64,000 nucleotides of DNA from Eilatimonas milleporae (GTDB lineage Bacteria; Pseudomonadota; Alphaproteobacteria; Sphingomonadales; Kordiimonadaceae): assembly GCF_003688555.1 (NCBI RefSeq), contig NZ_REFR01000010.1, positions 682,001 to 746,000 of the forward strand. Direction: 5' to 3'. Position 1 is the first letter of the stretch. Every line of letters begins with the position of its first letter. Under the pieces are notes generated by a model, which was given only the letters and a program-made list of their open reading frames with translations, ran no database searches and was not told the origin of the DNA. A program made the position numbers and the translations under genes. Below, in pieces: positions 52,922 to 61,795 of this stretch.

Positions 52922-53058
52922 CGAAGCCTACTCGATAATGGCGTTTGGTATGTCATCAATGTCGATCATCTCAGTCCAGACTGGTTTCTTTGCCTTCTAT
53001 AGCTGAACTTCTGTCCGTCCGCACCCCATCCTCCATAAAGCCAGTAAATGAAAGGCGC

Positions 53059-54306
53059 CTATACACGCCCCTTCAAAGCCAGTATCGGATCGAGCAGCCA
53101 TTCGACAAGCGAGCGCTTTTCCAGTGTCACATCCGCTTTCAGGATCATACCGGCTTTCAACAGCACGTGTTGCCCCCCTGCCGGTACCGTTTGGCTATCA
53201 AGTGCCACATTCGCCACATAGAAGCTTTCCTGCATCGCGACCGGTGTCTGCAATTCGGCGGGGGTCAATATGCTGGCGGAAATCTCCGTGACCTCACCGG
53301 TAAACACACCAAACCGCTGGTAGGGAAACGCATCATACTGGATGCGGGCCTTTTGCCCGGTTGCGATCAGGCCGGCGGCACGGCTGGGCACCAGCAGGCG
53401 CGCTTGCAGGCGCGACCCCGCCGGTCTGACCGCCGCAGCGGGCACCCCCGGCTTTATGACCGCCCCGACCGAGATAAAAACCCCGCTTACCGTGCCGTCA
53501 ACCGCACTGGTCAACACATAGCCGCTGTTTTGCGCCAGTGTGGATTTCCGCTGCCGCAACCCTTCCAGCCGCTCAGCCAGGCGGGCCCGCTCATCGTCAA
53601 AACGATATCCGATCAGGCCAAGGTCACTGTCCGTCTGCTTCAGGGCCGCTTGCGCCGACAGGGTTTCACGCTCAAGCGAGACCAGCGACTGTCTCAGGCT
53701 CAGCATCGTCTCCCGCCGCTCGCGCGCGAGACGGGCCGGCATATGTCCTTTTTCAGCAAGATCCTCAGCCGTTTCAAGCGTGGTCCGCGCCAGCGAAAGA
53801 CGTTCCTCCAGCAAACCCTTTTCTTCCCAAAGGGCGGTCAGTGCGGCGCTTTGGCTCCGCCTTTTTTCCTCCAATGCGGCCTTTTCGCGCTTTTGACGAT
53901 CCGGCAGGGTTTCTATCCGGCGTGTAACGTCATCAAGCTCACGCTCTACCGAGTCCAGCAGTTCAGCTTGCGCACTCACACCGGACGGCAACATGTTTTC
54001 CAGCCGGATGCGGGCGATCGGCGCCCCCTTGTCCAGCCGGTCACCGGGACTGGCATAGATGGCCTCCACGATACCGCCGCGCTGGCTCATGATCTGCGAA
54101 AGGCCCCCTTCGGGCACCAGATAGCCGGACACCGTTTCCTTGCGGGCATAGGATTGGCTGGCCAAAAACAGGCCCGCCGCCAAGATTACAATAAACAGCA
54201 GCCCCGTGACGATGTGGTAGCTTAACGGCTGCATCAGGATCACCTCGCCCCACAGCCGGGTCCTTTGATGTTCCAAAGCTTCCTGGCGAAAAAGCGGCAA
54301 CGTCAT
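53059..54306 (-). CDS. HlyD-family periplasmic adaptor for peptide export
   Basis: A 415-residue membrane-fusion protein. MTLPLFRQEALEHQRTRLWG is the N-terminus typical of adaptors paired with C39 exporters. A single span (TGLLFIVILAAGLFLASQS) is followed by a split lipoyl domain and ~140 residues of coiled-coil hairpin (ERELDDVTRRIETLPDRQKR; LERETLSAQAALKQTDSDLG). Links the ABC exporter to an outer-membrane channel. It overlaps the ABC gene by four bases. No TolC gene is adjacent. Confidence 0.92.
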   Translation of the reverse strand: MTLPLFRQEALEHQRTRLWGEVILMQPLSYHIVTGLLFIVILAAGLFLASQSYARKETVSGYLVPEGGLSQIMSQRGGIVEAIYASPGDRLDKGAPIARIRLENMLPSGVSAQAELLDSVERELDDVTRRIETLPDRQKREKAALEEKRRSQSAALTALWEEKGLLEERLSLARTTLETAEDLAEKGHMPARLARERRETMLSLRQSLVSLERETLSAQAALKQTDSDLGLIGYRFDDERARLAERLEGLRQRKSTLAQNSGYVLTSAVDGTVSGVFISVGAVIKPGVPAAAVRPAGSRLQARLLVPSRAAGLIATGQKARIQYDAFPYQRFGVFTGEVTEISASILTPAELQTPVAMQESFYVANVALDSQTVPAGGQHVLLKAGMILKADVTLEKRSLVEWLLDPILALKGRV

Positions 54307-56447
54307 TCGGCGGCCTCAAGCATCGGCATGGAAACCGGCACCTCATGCAGTCCTTCCGGTGTCAACGCCAGAATCCGGTCAGCTGCCGTGATCAAGGCTG
54401 GGCGGTGTGCAATCACGACACGGGTAATCGGTAAATTCCGGACCACCTTGGCGACATGCCGTTCCGTATGCCCGTCCAGGTTTGCCGTTCCCTCATCCAG
54501 AAAAAGCAGGCGCGGTTTCCGATACAGAGCACGGGCCAGCAGCAGCCGTTGACGCTGACCGCCGGACAGCGTTGTCCCCATATCTCCGACAAGGCTGTTA
54601 TAGCCCATCGGCATGGCGGCAATATCCCGGTCCAGAGCCGCCAGCCGGGCACAGGTTTCTAACCGCTCCATATCGATAAGGGGATCGAAAAAGCTGATAT
54701 TGTCCGCAACCGACCCGGACAGAAGTTGATCATCCTGCATTACCACCCCGAGATTGGCGCGGTACGCCTGCGGCCCCAAAGTTTTCAACTGTACGCCGTC
54801 GATACGTACTTCCCCTTCCTGCGGGCTTAGCAACCCCAAGAGAATTTTCAGCAATGTCGTTTTGCCTGCACCGGATGGTCCGACAAGGGCGACCATCTCA
54901 CCAGCAGTAATATGCAAAGCTACATTCTTTAAGGTCCAAGGTTCATGCTCACCATAACGGTAGGACACATTGTTCAGTTCAATATCGCCGCGTAGTCTTC
55001 GGCGCCGGATCATCGCCGGTGCGGGATCATCCGGCGTTATCTCGGGGGCTGTATGAACAATGTCCGCAAGGCGGCTGAGATGCAGCTTCAGCATCCGCAA
55101 TTTGATCACTTCATCGATGACGGCATTGATCCGGCTGGAAAACTGCCCGGAATAGGACTGGTACGCGAACAACATACCCAGGGTCATTGCCCCACCGATC
55201 ACCTGATGCGCCCCCATATACAGCACCAGAATGCTCTGCCCCAGGCCGACAATACCGGTTGCGGACCCCAGATTGATGTTGAAGCGCGCCAGAGACAATT
55301 GCGCGTTCAGGGTTTCGGCCTTGCGGTTCTGCCACTGGCTTTCCCGCGCCGTTTCCTGTCCGAATATCTTGATGGCACGCGCCGCGCGGATCGTCTCAAG
55401 AAAGGTGCTGTCCTCCTTGGCGGACAGGTTGAGGATATCCTCATTCTTGCGTTTGACGATGGGAAAGGTCAGCCAATCCACCAGGAATCCGAAGGCCAGA
55501 AACCCCAACACCATCAACGTCAGTTCCACACTGTAGAGAAACGCCATGATCAATGTGCCCACGGCCATGAGGCCGTCCAGCACCACCGAGACGATGCCGT
55601 TTGTGAACAGTTCCTTCACCGGTGCGAGAGAGCCGAAACGGGAGGTGATGTCCCCCACATGCCGCTTCTCGAAAAACTCCAGTGGCAGGCGCAGCAGGTG
55701 CCGGAACAGATTGACCGTCATCTGAAATCCCAGCGCATTGGAAAAATACAGCATCGCATGGGCGCGTAGATGCGTAACCGCCAGGTTCATCAGTCCCATG
55801 AGGCCGAACCCCAATGCCAGCACCAACAGAAAGTCGCTGTCCTGCTTGGTGATGGCATCGTCAACGACCATTTGCTGGTACAGCGGCGTCACCAATGCGA
55901 ACACCTGAAGAAAGGCCGACAGGATAAAAGCCTGTACCATGCTGCCCTTCAGTCCCCTGATCCGGGACCAGAAATCGTTCAGATGAACCGGCTGTACCTC
56001 TTCCCTTTTCTTGAAATCTGGAGCCGGACGCAGCTCAAGCGCAACCCCCGTGAAATGCCTGGAGACCGTCTCAAGCGGCAGTTTCACACGCCCGCGTGCC
56101 GGGTCATGAAGAACAGCATGGGTCTTTGTCGCTTTCACCAGAACGAGAAAATGGCTCATGTCCCAATGCAGGATGGCAGGCCCCTGAAGTGTGGGCAGGT
56201 CCTCAAGCTCGATCCGCACAGCCCGCGCGACAAGAGAAAGCTCCGACGCCATGTCGGTCAACGCCGTCAGGCTGGCCCCTTTGAGAGAAACAGGGAATCG
56301 CCTGCGCAACACCGACAGATCCACCCGGTATCCGTGGTAGGCCGCGATCATGGCCAGACAGGCAAGACCACACTCAGCGGCCTCCGCTTGATGGATGACA
56401 GGAACCTTGGACCCAAGACCCGGCATGGCAAACGGCGCGGCGGTCAT
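54303..56447 (-). CDS. C39-peptidase ABC exporter (bacteriocin type)
   Basis: A 714-residue transporter. Residues 1-140 are a C39 peptidase with catalytic Cys26 (EAAECGLACLAMIAAYHG), His99 (HWDMSHFLVLVK) and Asp115 (LHDPARGRVK), so it should cut double-glycine leaders. Six membrane spans follow (~165-445), then an ABC domain: Walker A LVGPSGAGKTTLLKILLG, signature TLSGGQRQRLLLARAL, Walker B LLFLDEGTANLD. All catalytic residues are intact. The downstream HlyD gene overlaps it. The double-glycine precursor at 57584-57970 is the evident substrate. Confidence 0.96.
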   Translation of the reverse strand: MTAAPFAMPGLGSKVPVIHQAEAAECGLACLAMIAAYHGYRVDLSVLRRRFPVSLKGASLTALTDMASELSLVARAVRIELEDLPTLQGPAILHWDMSHFLVLVKATKTHAVLHDPARGRVKLPLETVSRHFTGVALELRPAPDFKKREEVQPVHLNDFWSRIRGLKGSMVQAFILSAFLQVFALVTPLYQQMVVDDAITKQDSDFLLVLALGFGLMGLMNLAVTHLRAHAMLYFSNALGFQMTVNLFRHLLRLPLEFFEKRHVGDITSRFGSLAPVKELFTNGIVSVVLDGLMAVGTLIMAFLYSVELTLMVLGFLAFGFLVDWLTFPIVKRKNEDILNLSAKEDSTFLETIRAARAIKIFGQETARESQWQNRKAETLNAQLSLARFNINLGSATGIVGLGQSILVLYMGAHQVIGGAMTLGMLFAYQSYSGQFSSRINAVIDEVIKLRMLKLHLSRLADIVHTAPEITPDDPAPAMIRRRRLRGDIELNNVSYRYGEHEPWTLKNVALHITAGEMVALVGPSGAGKTTLLKILLGLLSPQEGEVRIDGVQLKTLGPQAYRANLGVVMQDDQLLSGSVADNISFFDPLIDMERLETCARLAALDRDIAAMPMGYNSLVGDMGTTLSGGQRQRLLLARALYRKPRLLFLDEGTANLDGHTERHVAKVVRNLPITRVVIAHRPALITAADRILALTPEGLHEVPVSMPMLEAAE

Positions 56448-56460
56448 ACGATCCTCCGGA

Positions 56461-57234
56461 TCAGCCGCTAAAGAGCGACCCGCCTTCGAGTATCAGATAG
56501 ACAGCATTGTTCAGCCCATGTAGCCCGATGCATGGCCAGACAGACCCGGTTTTTTCGCGCACCGCTCCTAGCGCCAGCCCCAGGAAAAACAACGGCAGCC
56601 AATTAGCTACACTCAGATGGGCACTTGCAAACAGGGCAGCGGTAACGATAACGGCCAGTATCGGCGACATGCGTTGTTGCAAGCCACTTTGCAGATAGCC
56701 GCGCAACACCACTTCCTCCATGACGGGAGCGATCACCAGAAAGACCGCGCAAGTCCAAACCGCGTGCGGCAGCCAGAGCCCCTCTATAAATGGCGCATTG
56801 CCGGGAAAAGGCATGCCCGAGTACTGAGTTAACCAGATGAAATACGGCGCCTGCACCACACGCAAGATGACATAAGTCACCGCGACCAGCCCAAGCGTGT
56901 TCAGAAGTGTACCAGAAGCAGGCTGCCAGCCAATTAAGGATGCCCTTTCAGGGCCATGCCGGTGCATGTCATTCCTGATCCATATGCCGACAGCTAGGAT
57001 GGCCGCCATGCCTTGCCCAATCGTCAGGACGGCGGTCGGATTCCAAGGGCCGGTGGCTTGAAAATCCGCGCCCAGAAATCCGAGACTGAAGCCCAAAACC
57101 AGCCCCAATGCCAGCTCCACACCCAGCCACAGGCAAAGGGGCTTGAAGCCGAGCCAAGGCAAAGAGGAACGGCTATCAAGGTTAATGGCGTCCACCGACA
57201 GAGCCATGGTATCGTCGAAGGAACCGGATGGCAT
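56461..57234 (-). CDS. CPBP intramembrane protease
   Basis: A 257-residue membrane protein of the CPBP/Abi (CaaX protease-like) family. Motifs MEEVVLRGYLQSGL (EExxxR), ALFASAHLSVAN (FxxxH) and IGLHGLNNAVYLI (third motif) are complete. Members process prenylated proteins or give bacteriocin self-immunity. AAAGG lies seven bases upstream. 13 bases before the ABC gene, so it is part of the export operon; an immunity or maturation role is inferred from context. Confidence 0.9.
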   Translation of the reverse strand: MPSGSFDDTMALSVDAINLDSRSSLPWLGFKPLCLWLGVELALGLVLGFSLGFLGADFQATGPWNPTAVLTIGQGMAAILAVGIWIRNDMHRHGPERASLIGWQPASGTLLNTLGLVAVTYVILRVVQAPYFIWLTQYSGMPFPGNAPFIEGLWLPHAVWTCAVFLVIAPVMEEVVLRGYLQSGLQQRMSPILAVIVTAALFASAHLSVANWLPLFFLGLALGAVREKTGSVWPCIGLHGLNNAVYLILEGGSLFSG

Positions 57235-57319
57235 GACGGGCCTTTCTGCTAGGCTCTAAAATCTTTGAGCTTCAGTGTTTTCTTGATCAATTCGATAAAT
57301 TAAAACGTTGATGACACAG

Positions 57320-57514
57320 CTAATTTTCATCAGCCTTAGTAATTTTTCTATTTTTTGATATTATATCCAAAGTAGAATGCAGAATTACCATCAGAATGAT
57401 GGCATAATAACTTAATCCTGTATTCAGAAAATATACCAAACCCAAATATATCAAAGAATATATAACCAAATAGGTAATCAATATTCTCAAACATGTTTTA
57501 ATGGATAAATTCAT
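57320..57514 (-). CDS. Small membrane protein in bacteriocin operon, immunity candidate
   Basis: 64 residues with two hydrophobic segments (ILITYLVIYSLIYLGLVYFL; YYAIILMVILHSTLDII) and a charged tail. GGAG lies seven bases before the ATG, so translation is likely. AT-rich codon use differs from the exporter genes. It sits between the precursor and the CPBP gene, the usual place for a bacteriocin immunity protein. No family recognised. Confidence 0.7.
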   Translation of the reverse strand: MNLSIKTCLRILITYLVIYSLIYLGLVYFLNTGLSYYAIILMVILHSTLDIISKNRKITKADEN

Positions 57515-57530
57515 CTTGTTTCTCCGACAA

Positions 57531-57557
57531 AATGGCGGGCTTCAATAGCCCGCCATT
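57531..57557 (-). terminator. Hairpin between precursor and immunity-candidate gene
   Basis: A perfect 11-bp stem AATGGCGGGCT/AGCCCGCCATT with a 5-base loop. On the minus strand it is followed by TTGTC. It lies 26 bases downstream of the precursor stop, so it may partly end transcription there. Confidence 0.65.
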
Positions 57558-57583
57558 CCCCCGCTAAGGGCATTTAGTCAGGA

Positions 57584-57970
57584 TCAATTGCTGATCTCTT
57601 CCACGGTAACGGTGCCATCGCGCTGGCTCCGATCAACACCACCGCCCCAATAAGACGACCATTGATTTGCCACAGCCGCTGTAAACCCGACGAGAGCACC
57701 TGCGACACCTCCGCGCACGCTTGGTGCTCTGCCGTTGGTAGCATCAGTTGCCGCCCCACCGGCAGCGCCGGCGCTAACGCCATCACGAATATCGTTCACC
57801 ATACTGTTGTGAGACCGGTTCAACCGGTCTACGCCGGCCCAATCCGGACCATCAAATCCACGTGCCCGATACCATTGCGTGATTTCATTGCGGTCATTGC
57901 GCCCCCCGGAAACCTGAGACATCTCCGCAGCGCTCAGTTCCCTTCTGGTAGTCCTTCTGCTATTCTTCAT
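57584..57970 (-). CDS. Double-glycine bacteriocin precursor, glycine-zipper-like
   Basis: A 128-residue peptide precursor. The first 23 residues form a classic double-glycine leader: RRELSAAEMSQVSGG, with GG at 22-23, the C39 cut site. The ~105-residue core contains a Gly/Ala-rich segment (GVSAGAAGGAATDATNG, GGVAGALVGFTAAVANQW) with GxxxG-type spacing. Caulobacter CdzC/CdzD are glycine-zipper double-glycine proteins that kill on contact. AGGAG lies nine bases before the ATG. The exporter, CPBP protease and small membrane protein follow on the same strand. Confidence 0.85.
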   Translation of the reverse strand: MKNSRRTTRRELSAAEMSQVSGGRNDRNEITQWYRARGFDGPDWAGVDRLNRSHNSMVNDIRDGVSAGAAGGAATDATNGRAPSVRGGVAGALVGFTAAVANQWSSYWGGGVDRSQRDGTVTVEEISN

Positions 57971-59020
57971 CGGTCAAATCTCCTTTTAGACTCGGTTTGA
58001 CATCGGTGGTCCGGGCTGTTGCCTCAGCCTGGGCCACTCACCACACGGGAAAGACGTTTTTGAACAAGGCTTCCCCGCCTTCACCACCATTCTCATGCAT
58101 GAACATGGTCAGTAGCGAACTCTACTTGTTCTTTATTTAATAGATTGGATTATTCGGATTTTACTGTAAGCGTTTTAAGCGTGACTTATCACCAACTCCT
58201 GTTTCACAAAAAACGCCTGAGATTATCTTTTCTGAACGTGTTGTCCTTATGGTTAAAACCCTTTATCAAACGGCATTTCCCGTCAAGGATGTTTTTCTTT
58301 CACCCATACAAGAGAGCCACATAACCAAGTATAATATGTTGATTTTATTAAATGTTTTACGTTTGGATTTTTTTAACTCAATGCATTTGCATGACTATCG
58401 ACCCGAATATCTAATTTTAGTGATTAATATATTTTTACTTTAAAAATTTGATTTTTATTTTTAATTTTTGGGCTTATAAATCCAGCTCAAAATAATGAAA
58501 ATATTAAACCGTCAACTTCAATAAAAAAGATGGCCGATACTATATTCATCACTATGCCGTAATCGATATAAATCATAATCATTAAATCAGAGACTAAACT
58601 ATAATTATACTGGTAATATGTAATAAAAACACCGATTGACCGAATACACAGCTTACTACCTTAGAAAAACTATGGCGCTGATTCTTACAACCATCGCCTG
58701 TGAACTTTATGAAACCGTGAGTTTGCTCTTACCAAAGTGCCTTCAATCATCATCAACACTCATAGCCCGTCGTCTAAGATGGCATGCCAGATCATTGACC
58801 CAACAACCCAATGATTTGGCCAAACGGTCATTACTATCTAAGCAAGCCCCCACGAAATGATGCTGACGGCGCTGGCGAATGGGCGTGATACGCGCTTGAC
58901 GCTTCTTGCACCGACTGCACCGTGTTTTGCTTTGTATAAAATGTGATTAATTTCAGATGGGTAATATTGATCGATTGTGGTGCCATAATCGGCTGAAACT
59001 GATAAAAACCTGGTAGTATT
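57971..59020. other. AT-rich gap without recognised genes
   Basis: About 1,050 bases. The 58120-58660 part is strikingly AT-rich compared with the core genes. Short open frames (58249-58443, 58636-58860 on plus) show no ribosome-binding sites or family features. A 22-codon minus-strand frame (58038-58106) lies just upstream of the bacteriocin precursor. The gap must hold the promoter of that operon, but I could not pick one with confidence. Confidence 0.6.
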
Positions 59021-60358
59021 TTACACGGCCTGCCGCAAGTGCGAGAGAATCGCTTCGCTCACACGCTTGCCTTCACCGGACAGATCATCATCGAATTTTT
59101 GCCCGTCCATCGTGAACAACGGTCCAAGGAGTTCCATGCGCGGATGAGTGATTTCTTTGCCGGCAAGGTATGATGGACGGTCAAAATCCATGACCTCCAC
59201 AATAAAACGGTGGTTGGCTTTTCCACCTTGGTAACCGATGATTTCAAAGTCAGGCAGGCATGGACCGAGCTTGGTTATTGTCTCGAAAACCGGTTTATGC
59301 AGCAACCATGTGAATTGAGGATATTGGCGCATCAGACGGCCCACCGTGATCTTCAGCGATCCGAAGGCCCGCCTTTCGTAATGGCTGTCCACAGGTACAA
59401 GACGATCCCAACCAACAACAGGCTGTGCATAGGCTTTCAGCAGTTCGTACCCGCGCTTTTTCTGTGACAGGCCCACGACACCGAAAAAAAGATACGGCCC
59501 TGGCACCGCATTGCGCCCGATGGACGGCCACGTTACCGTGCCCGCACAATCGGCCCTAAGCGGCGGCACAGCCTCTTTATCCTCAGTCGCATCCCGGCCA
59601 TGTCGGAGATACGTGCCATCACTGTCCACATTGCTGGTACAAAAACAGATAAAGCCTTGCGGGCGGTGGCCCTTGGGAAAACCTGCGGTGGCCGCGCGCA
59701 CCTTTGCGTGGACCGCAAACTTTTCCCACGCACTGACCTTTGTAAACAGAAGCGGCGCCAATGACACTGCCTGCGCCACCTCATAGCCTTCTGCCGCTTC
59801 TTCAAGACGGTGAAACTGGTCATAACGGCTTTCAGTTTCACCATCCGGCCACCAGACGTTCAGCTTGGCGGCCTCGATTAGCACAGCCAACTGCCGCGCC
59901 AAGGCGGGCAGTCTTGTTCTTTCACCGGTGACACGGCTGCCGCCGCTATCACGGTGTGGCTTCGCCCCTTTTGACTGTGATTTGAGAACGGCGAAGAACC
60001 CTTCAGGACGTGTCTTACGGGCCTTTGACCACGCTTCTTTGGCAAGCTGTTGCCGGACATGACGGCGATGGAAGGCACAGGTTTGCGCATGCGCCAAGCG
60101 ATTACCCTTGGTCCAGATTTTCCAGGAGAGGAAGTTCCCGGGATTTTTCACCACGGTCACGAGGGGCCGCCTCATACCCTCCTTTCGGCAATCACATTGC
60201 AGCCAGAGTCCGCCGTCATGCACGTCGCGCATGATTCCCTTAGTCATGGCCGTCTGCTGGGGTGTGGCTTTTTCGTTTTCAAAGGCCAGGATGGCCGTGC
60301 GTTGAGTGTCAGACAATGATCTCCGTACTGTCTGACGTGTTTTGGTCACAAGTCTCAT
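59021..60358 (-). CDS. DUF1173-like protein
   Basis: A 445-residue protein. The N-terminal region has possible metal ligands (GLWLQCDCRKEG and, further on, HAQTCAFHRRHVRQQ), and the C-terminal part reads CLPDFEIIGYQGGKANHRFI, then VEVMDFDRPSY. This layout recalls DUF1173, found on integrative and conjugative elements. The match is from memory and not certain. No Shine-Dalgarno at the ATG at 60358. Divergent from the CoiA-like nuclease. Confidence 0.7.
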   Translation of the reverse strand: MRLVTKTRQTVRRSLSDTQRTAILAFENEKATPQQTAMTKGIMRDVHDGGLWLQCDCRKEGMRRPLVTVVKNPGNFLSWKIWTKGNRLAHAQTCAFHRRHVRQQLAKEAWSKARKTRPEGFFAVLKSQSKGAKPHRDSGGSRVTGERTRLPALARQLAVLIEAAKLNVWWPDGETESRYDQFHRLEEAAEGYEVAQAVSLAPLLFTKVSAWEKFAVHAKVRAATAGFPKGHRPQGFICFCTSNVDSDGTYLRHGRDATEDKEAVPPLRADCAGTVTWPSIGRNAVPGPYLFFGVVGLSQKKRGYELLKAYAQPVVGWDRLVPVDSHYERRAFGSLKITVGRLMRQYPQFTWLLHKPVFETITKLGPCLPDFEIIGYQGGKANHRFIVEVMDFDRPSYLAGKEITHPRMELLGPLFTMDGQKFDDDLSGEGKRVSEAILSHLRQAV

Positions 60359-60555
60359 GGATATATAATATGGTTGATCTTATACAAAACAACCAGTCAG
60401 TGTGGTCGGATCGGTTCGTCTCACCAGATTGCCCGCGTACTTTGGCAAGAACAAAGGTTGCGGGCCAAAACTTGCCTTCCGTTAGGGAGCCAATGTCAAG
60501 AAGGATGAAGCGTGTACTATAACCATGTCCAGAACTGAATTATAATTATTAGATC

Positions 60556-61656
60556 ATGTCACTCCGTGCGATCATCGTGGAAGAAACTGGCAAGCAGAGT
60601 GTCTTGGCTCATCGCGCCACAGACGATGAATGGCGTGGATTTGTTGAGGCTTATGAAGCCAGCAAGCGTAATGGTGTTACCCTCTTGAGACTCCCTTGTT
60701 GTGGCGGCTTGGCAGTCCCAAGATCGGGTGATCAACGTGCCCGCCATTTCGCACATACCAAAGGCGGCTTGGACACCTGTGACCAAGCCAATCGCAAAGG
60801 CAGTGAAGAACGGCATGCCTTGATGACAAGGCTTGAAACCATCCTCGTCGAGGAAAGTTGGGCAGTCACACTGGAAGCTCAAATAGGGCGCTCAAATGTC
60901 GATCTTTTGTGTGAACTCCCCGGTTATAAGTTTCGGATGGGACTGGAGTTTGAAACCGGTGGCAGAACCAATGCGGACCTTGAAAAACTGGCGGGTAGTC
61001 TTAACCAAGCCGGATTGGAATACATCTACTTTTTCCTCAAGAAAGGCCGCCACGGCGCAGATCCGGACCTCCCGCGATTTCACAAGATATCATTCAGGAA
61101 TACAGAGGCGGCAGCCGAGCGTATCCGAAGGCTGATGTGCCGGATCAAGGCACGGTTTGATGAGCATGCCAAGCTGATCGAGGAAATTGATGCAGCAGGG
61201 TTTTCAGCGCAAACATTGGTAGACGCTGGCATACCGAAAGCCGTTTCCATCGAAGCGAACGACCAAGAGTTTTCTGTAATCTTTAATGATAAAGGGGCGA
61301 CGGTCAAAGGACCAGGAGCTGAGAAATTCACGCCGTCAGACGAAGAACGGCAAGACCGTGCTGCCAAGGACCAAGAAAACATTATCCATGCAGTCCGGCG
61401 GGCTCTGAAAGAAGGCCGTTCGGTATATTGGGACGGTCACCCCAATCTCTATAAGGACAGTTTTGCAAGGCTGCGAAGAGATTATCGACTGCGAACGGAA
61501 ACGGCTTCACAGCATGCCGACGATCACCAACCTAATGCGGCAAGCTCGGTAAAGAAAAAGGCATCCAAGCCTACACTCGAAACACAGGCAGCCAAGCCCA
61601 ACCCCAACGTTGATAGATTTTTCGAGAAGTATTGGAAGCAGTCGGATCGCTGCTAA
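60556..61656 (+). CDS. CoiA-like nuclease
   Basis: A 366-residue protein. LPCCGGLAVPRSGDQRARHF (a Cys-rich N-terminal part), ESERHALM-like GSEERHALMTRLETILVE, and the PD-(D/E)xK-type RSNVDLLCELPG followed by MGLEFETGGR resemble the competence protein CoiA nuclease core. The C-terminal third is charged and low in structure. No Shine-Dalgarno is visible; the upstream 60 bases are AT-rich and contain a TATAAT-like hexamer. CoiA proteins aid DNA uptake or processing; here an element-borne nuclease is more likely. Confidence 0.8.
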   Translation: MSLRAIIVEETGKQSVLAHRATDDEWRGFVEAYEASKRNGVTLLRLPCCGGLAVPRSGDQRARHFAHTKGGLDTCDQANRKGSEERHALMTRLETILVEESWAVTLEAQIGRSNVDLLCELPGYKFRMGLEFETGGRTNADLEKLAGSLNQAGLEYIYFFLKKGRHGADPDLPRFHKISFRNTEAAAERIRRLMCRIKARFDEHAKLIEEIDAAGFSAQTLVDAGIPKAVSIEANDQEFSVIFNDKGATVKGPGAEKFTPSDEERQDRAAKDQENIIHAVRRALKEGRSVYWDGHPNLYKDSFARLRRDYRLRTETASQHADDHQPNAASSVKKKASKPTLETQAAKPNPNVDRFFEKYWKQSDRC

Positions 61657-61795
61657 TTGACCAGATCAGCTTTCCTATCCTCTATCACTTGCGGGGTCGG
61701 AGATGTTTTAAAAGTCTTCAGGATGTTATGCGTTACCGTAGGAGTTCTCTCCATTTCACGAATGGAGCACACTTGGCCAATGCGCGAGAGCCGGA

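Noticed and set aside
58249-58860. Small plus-strand frames in the AT-rich gap
   Set aside because: No ribosome-binding site, no recognisable domain, and composition expected from AT-rich DNA.
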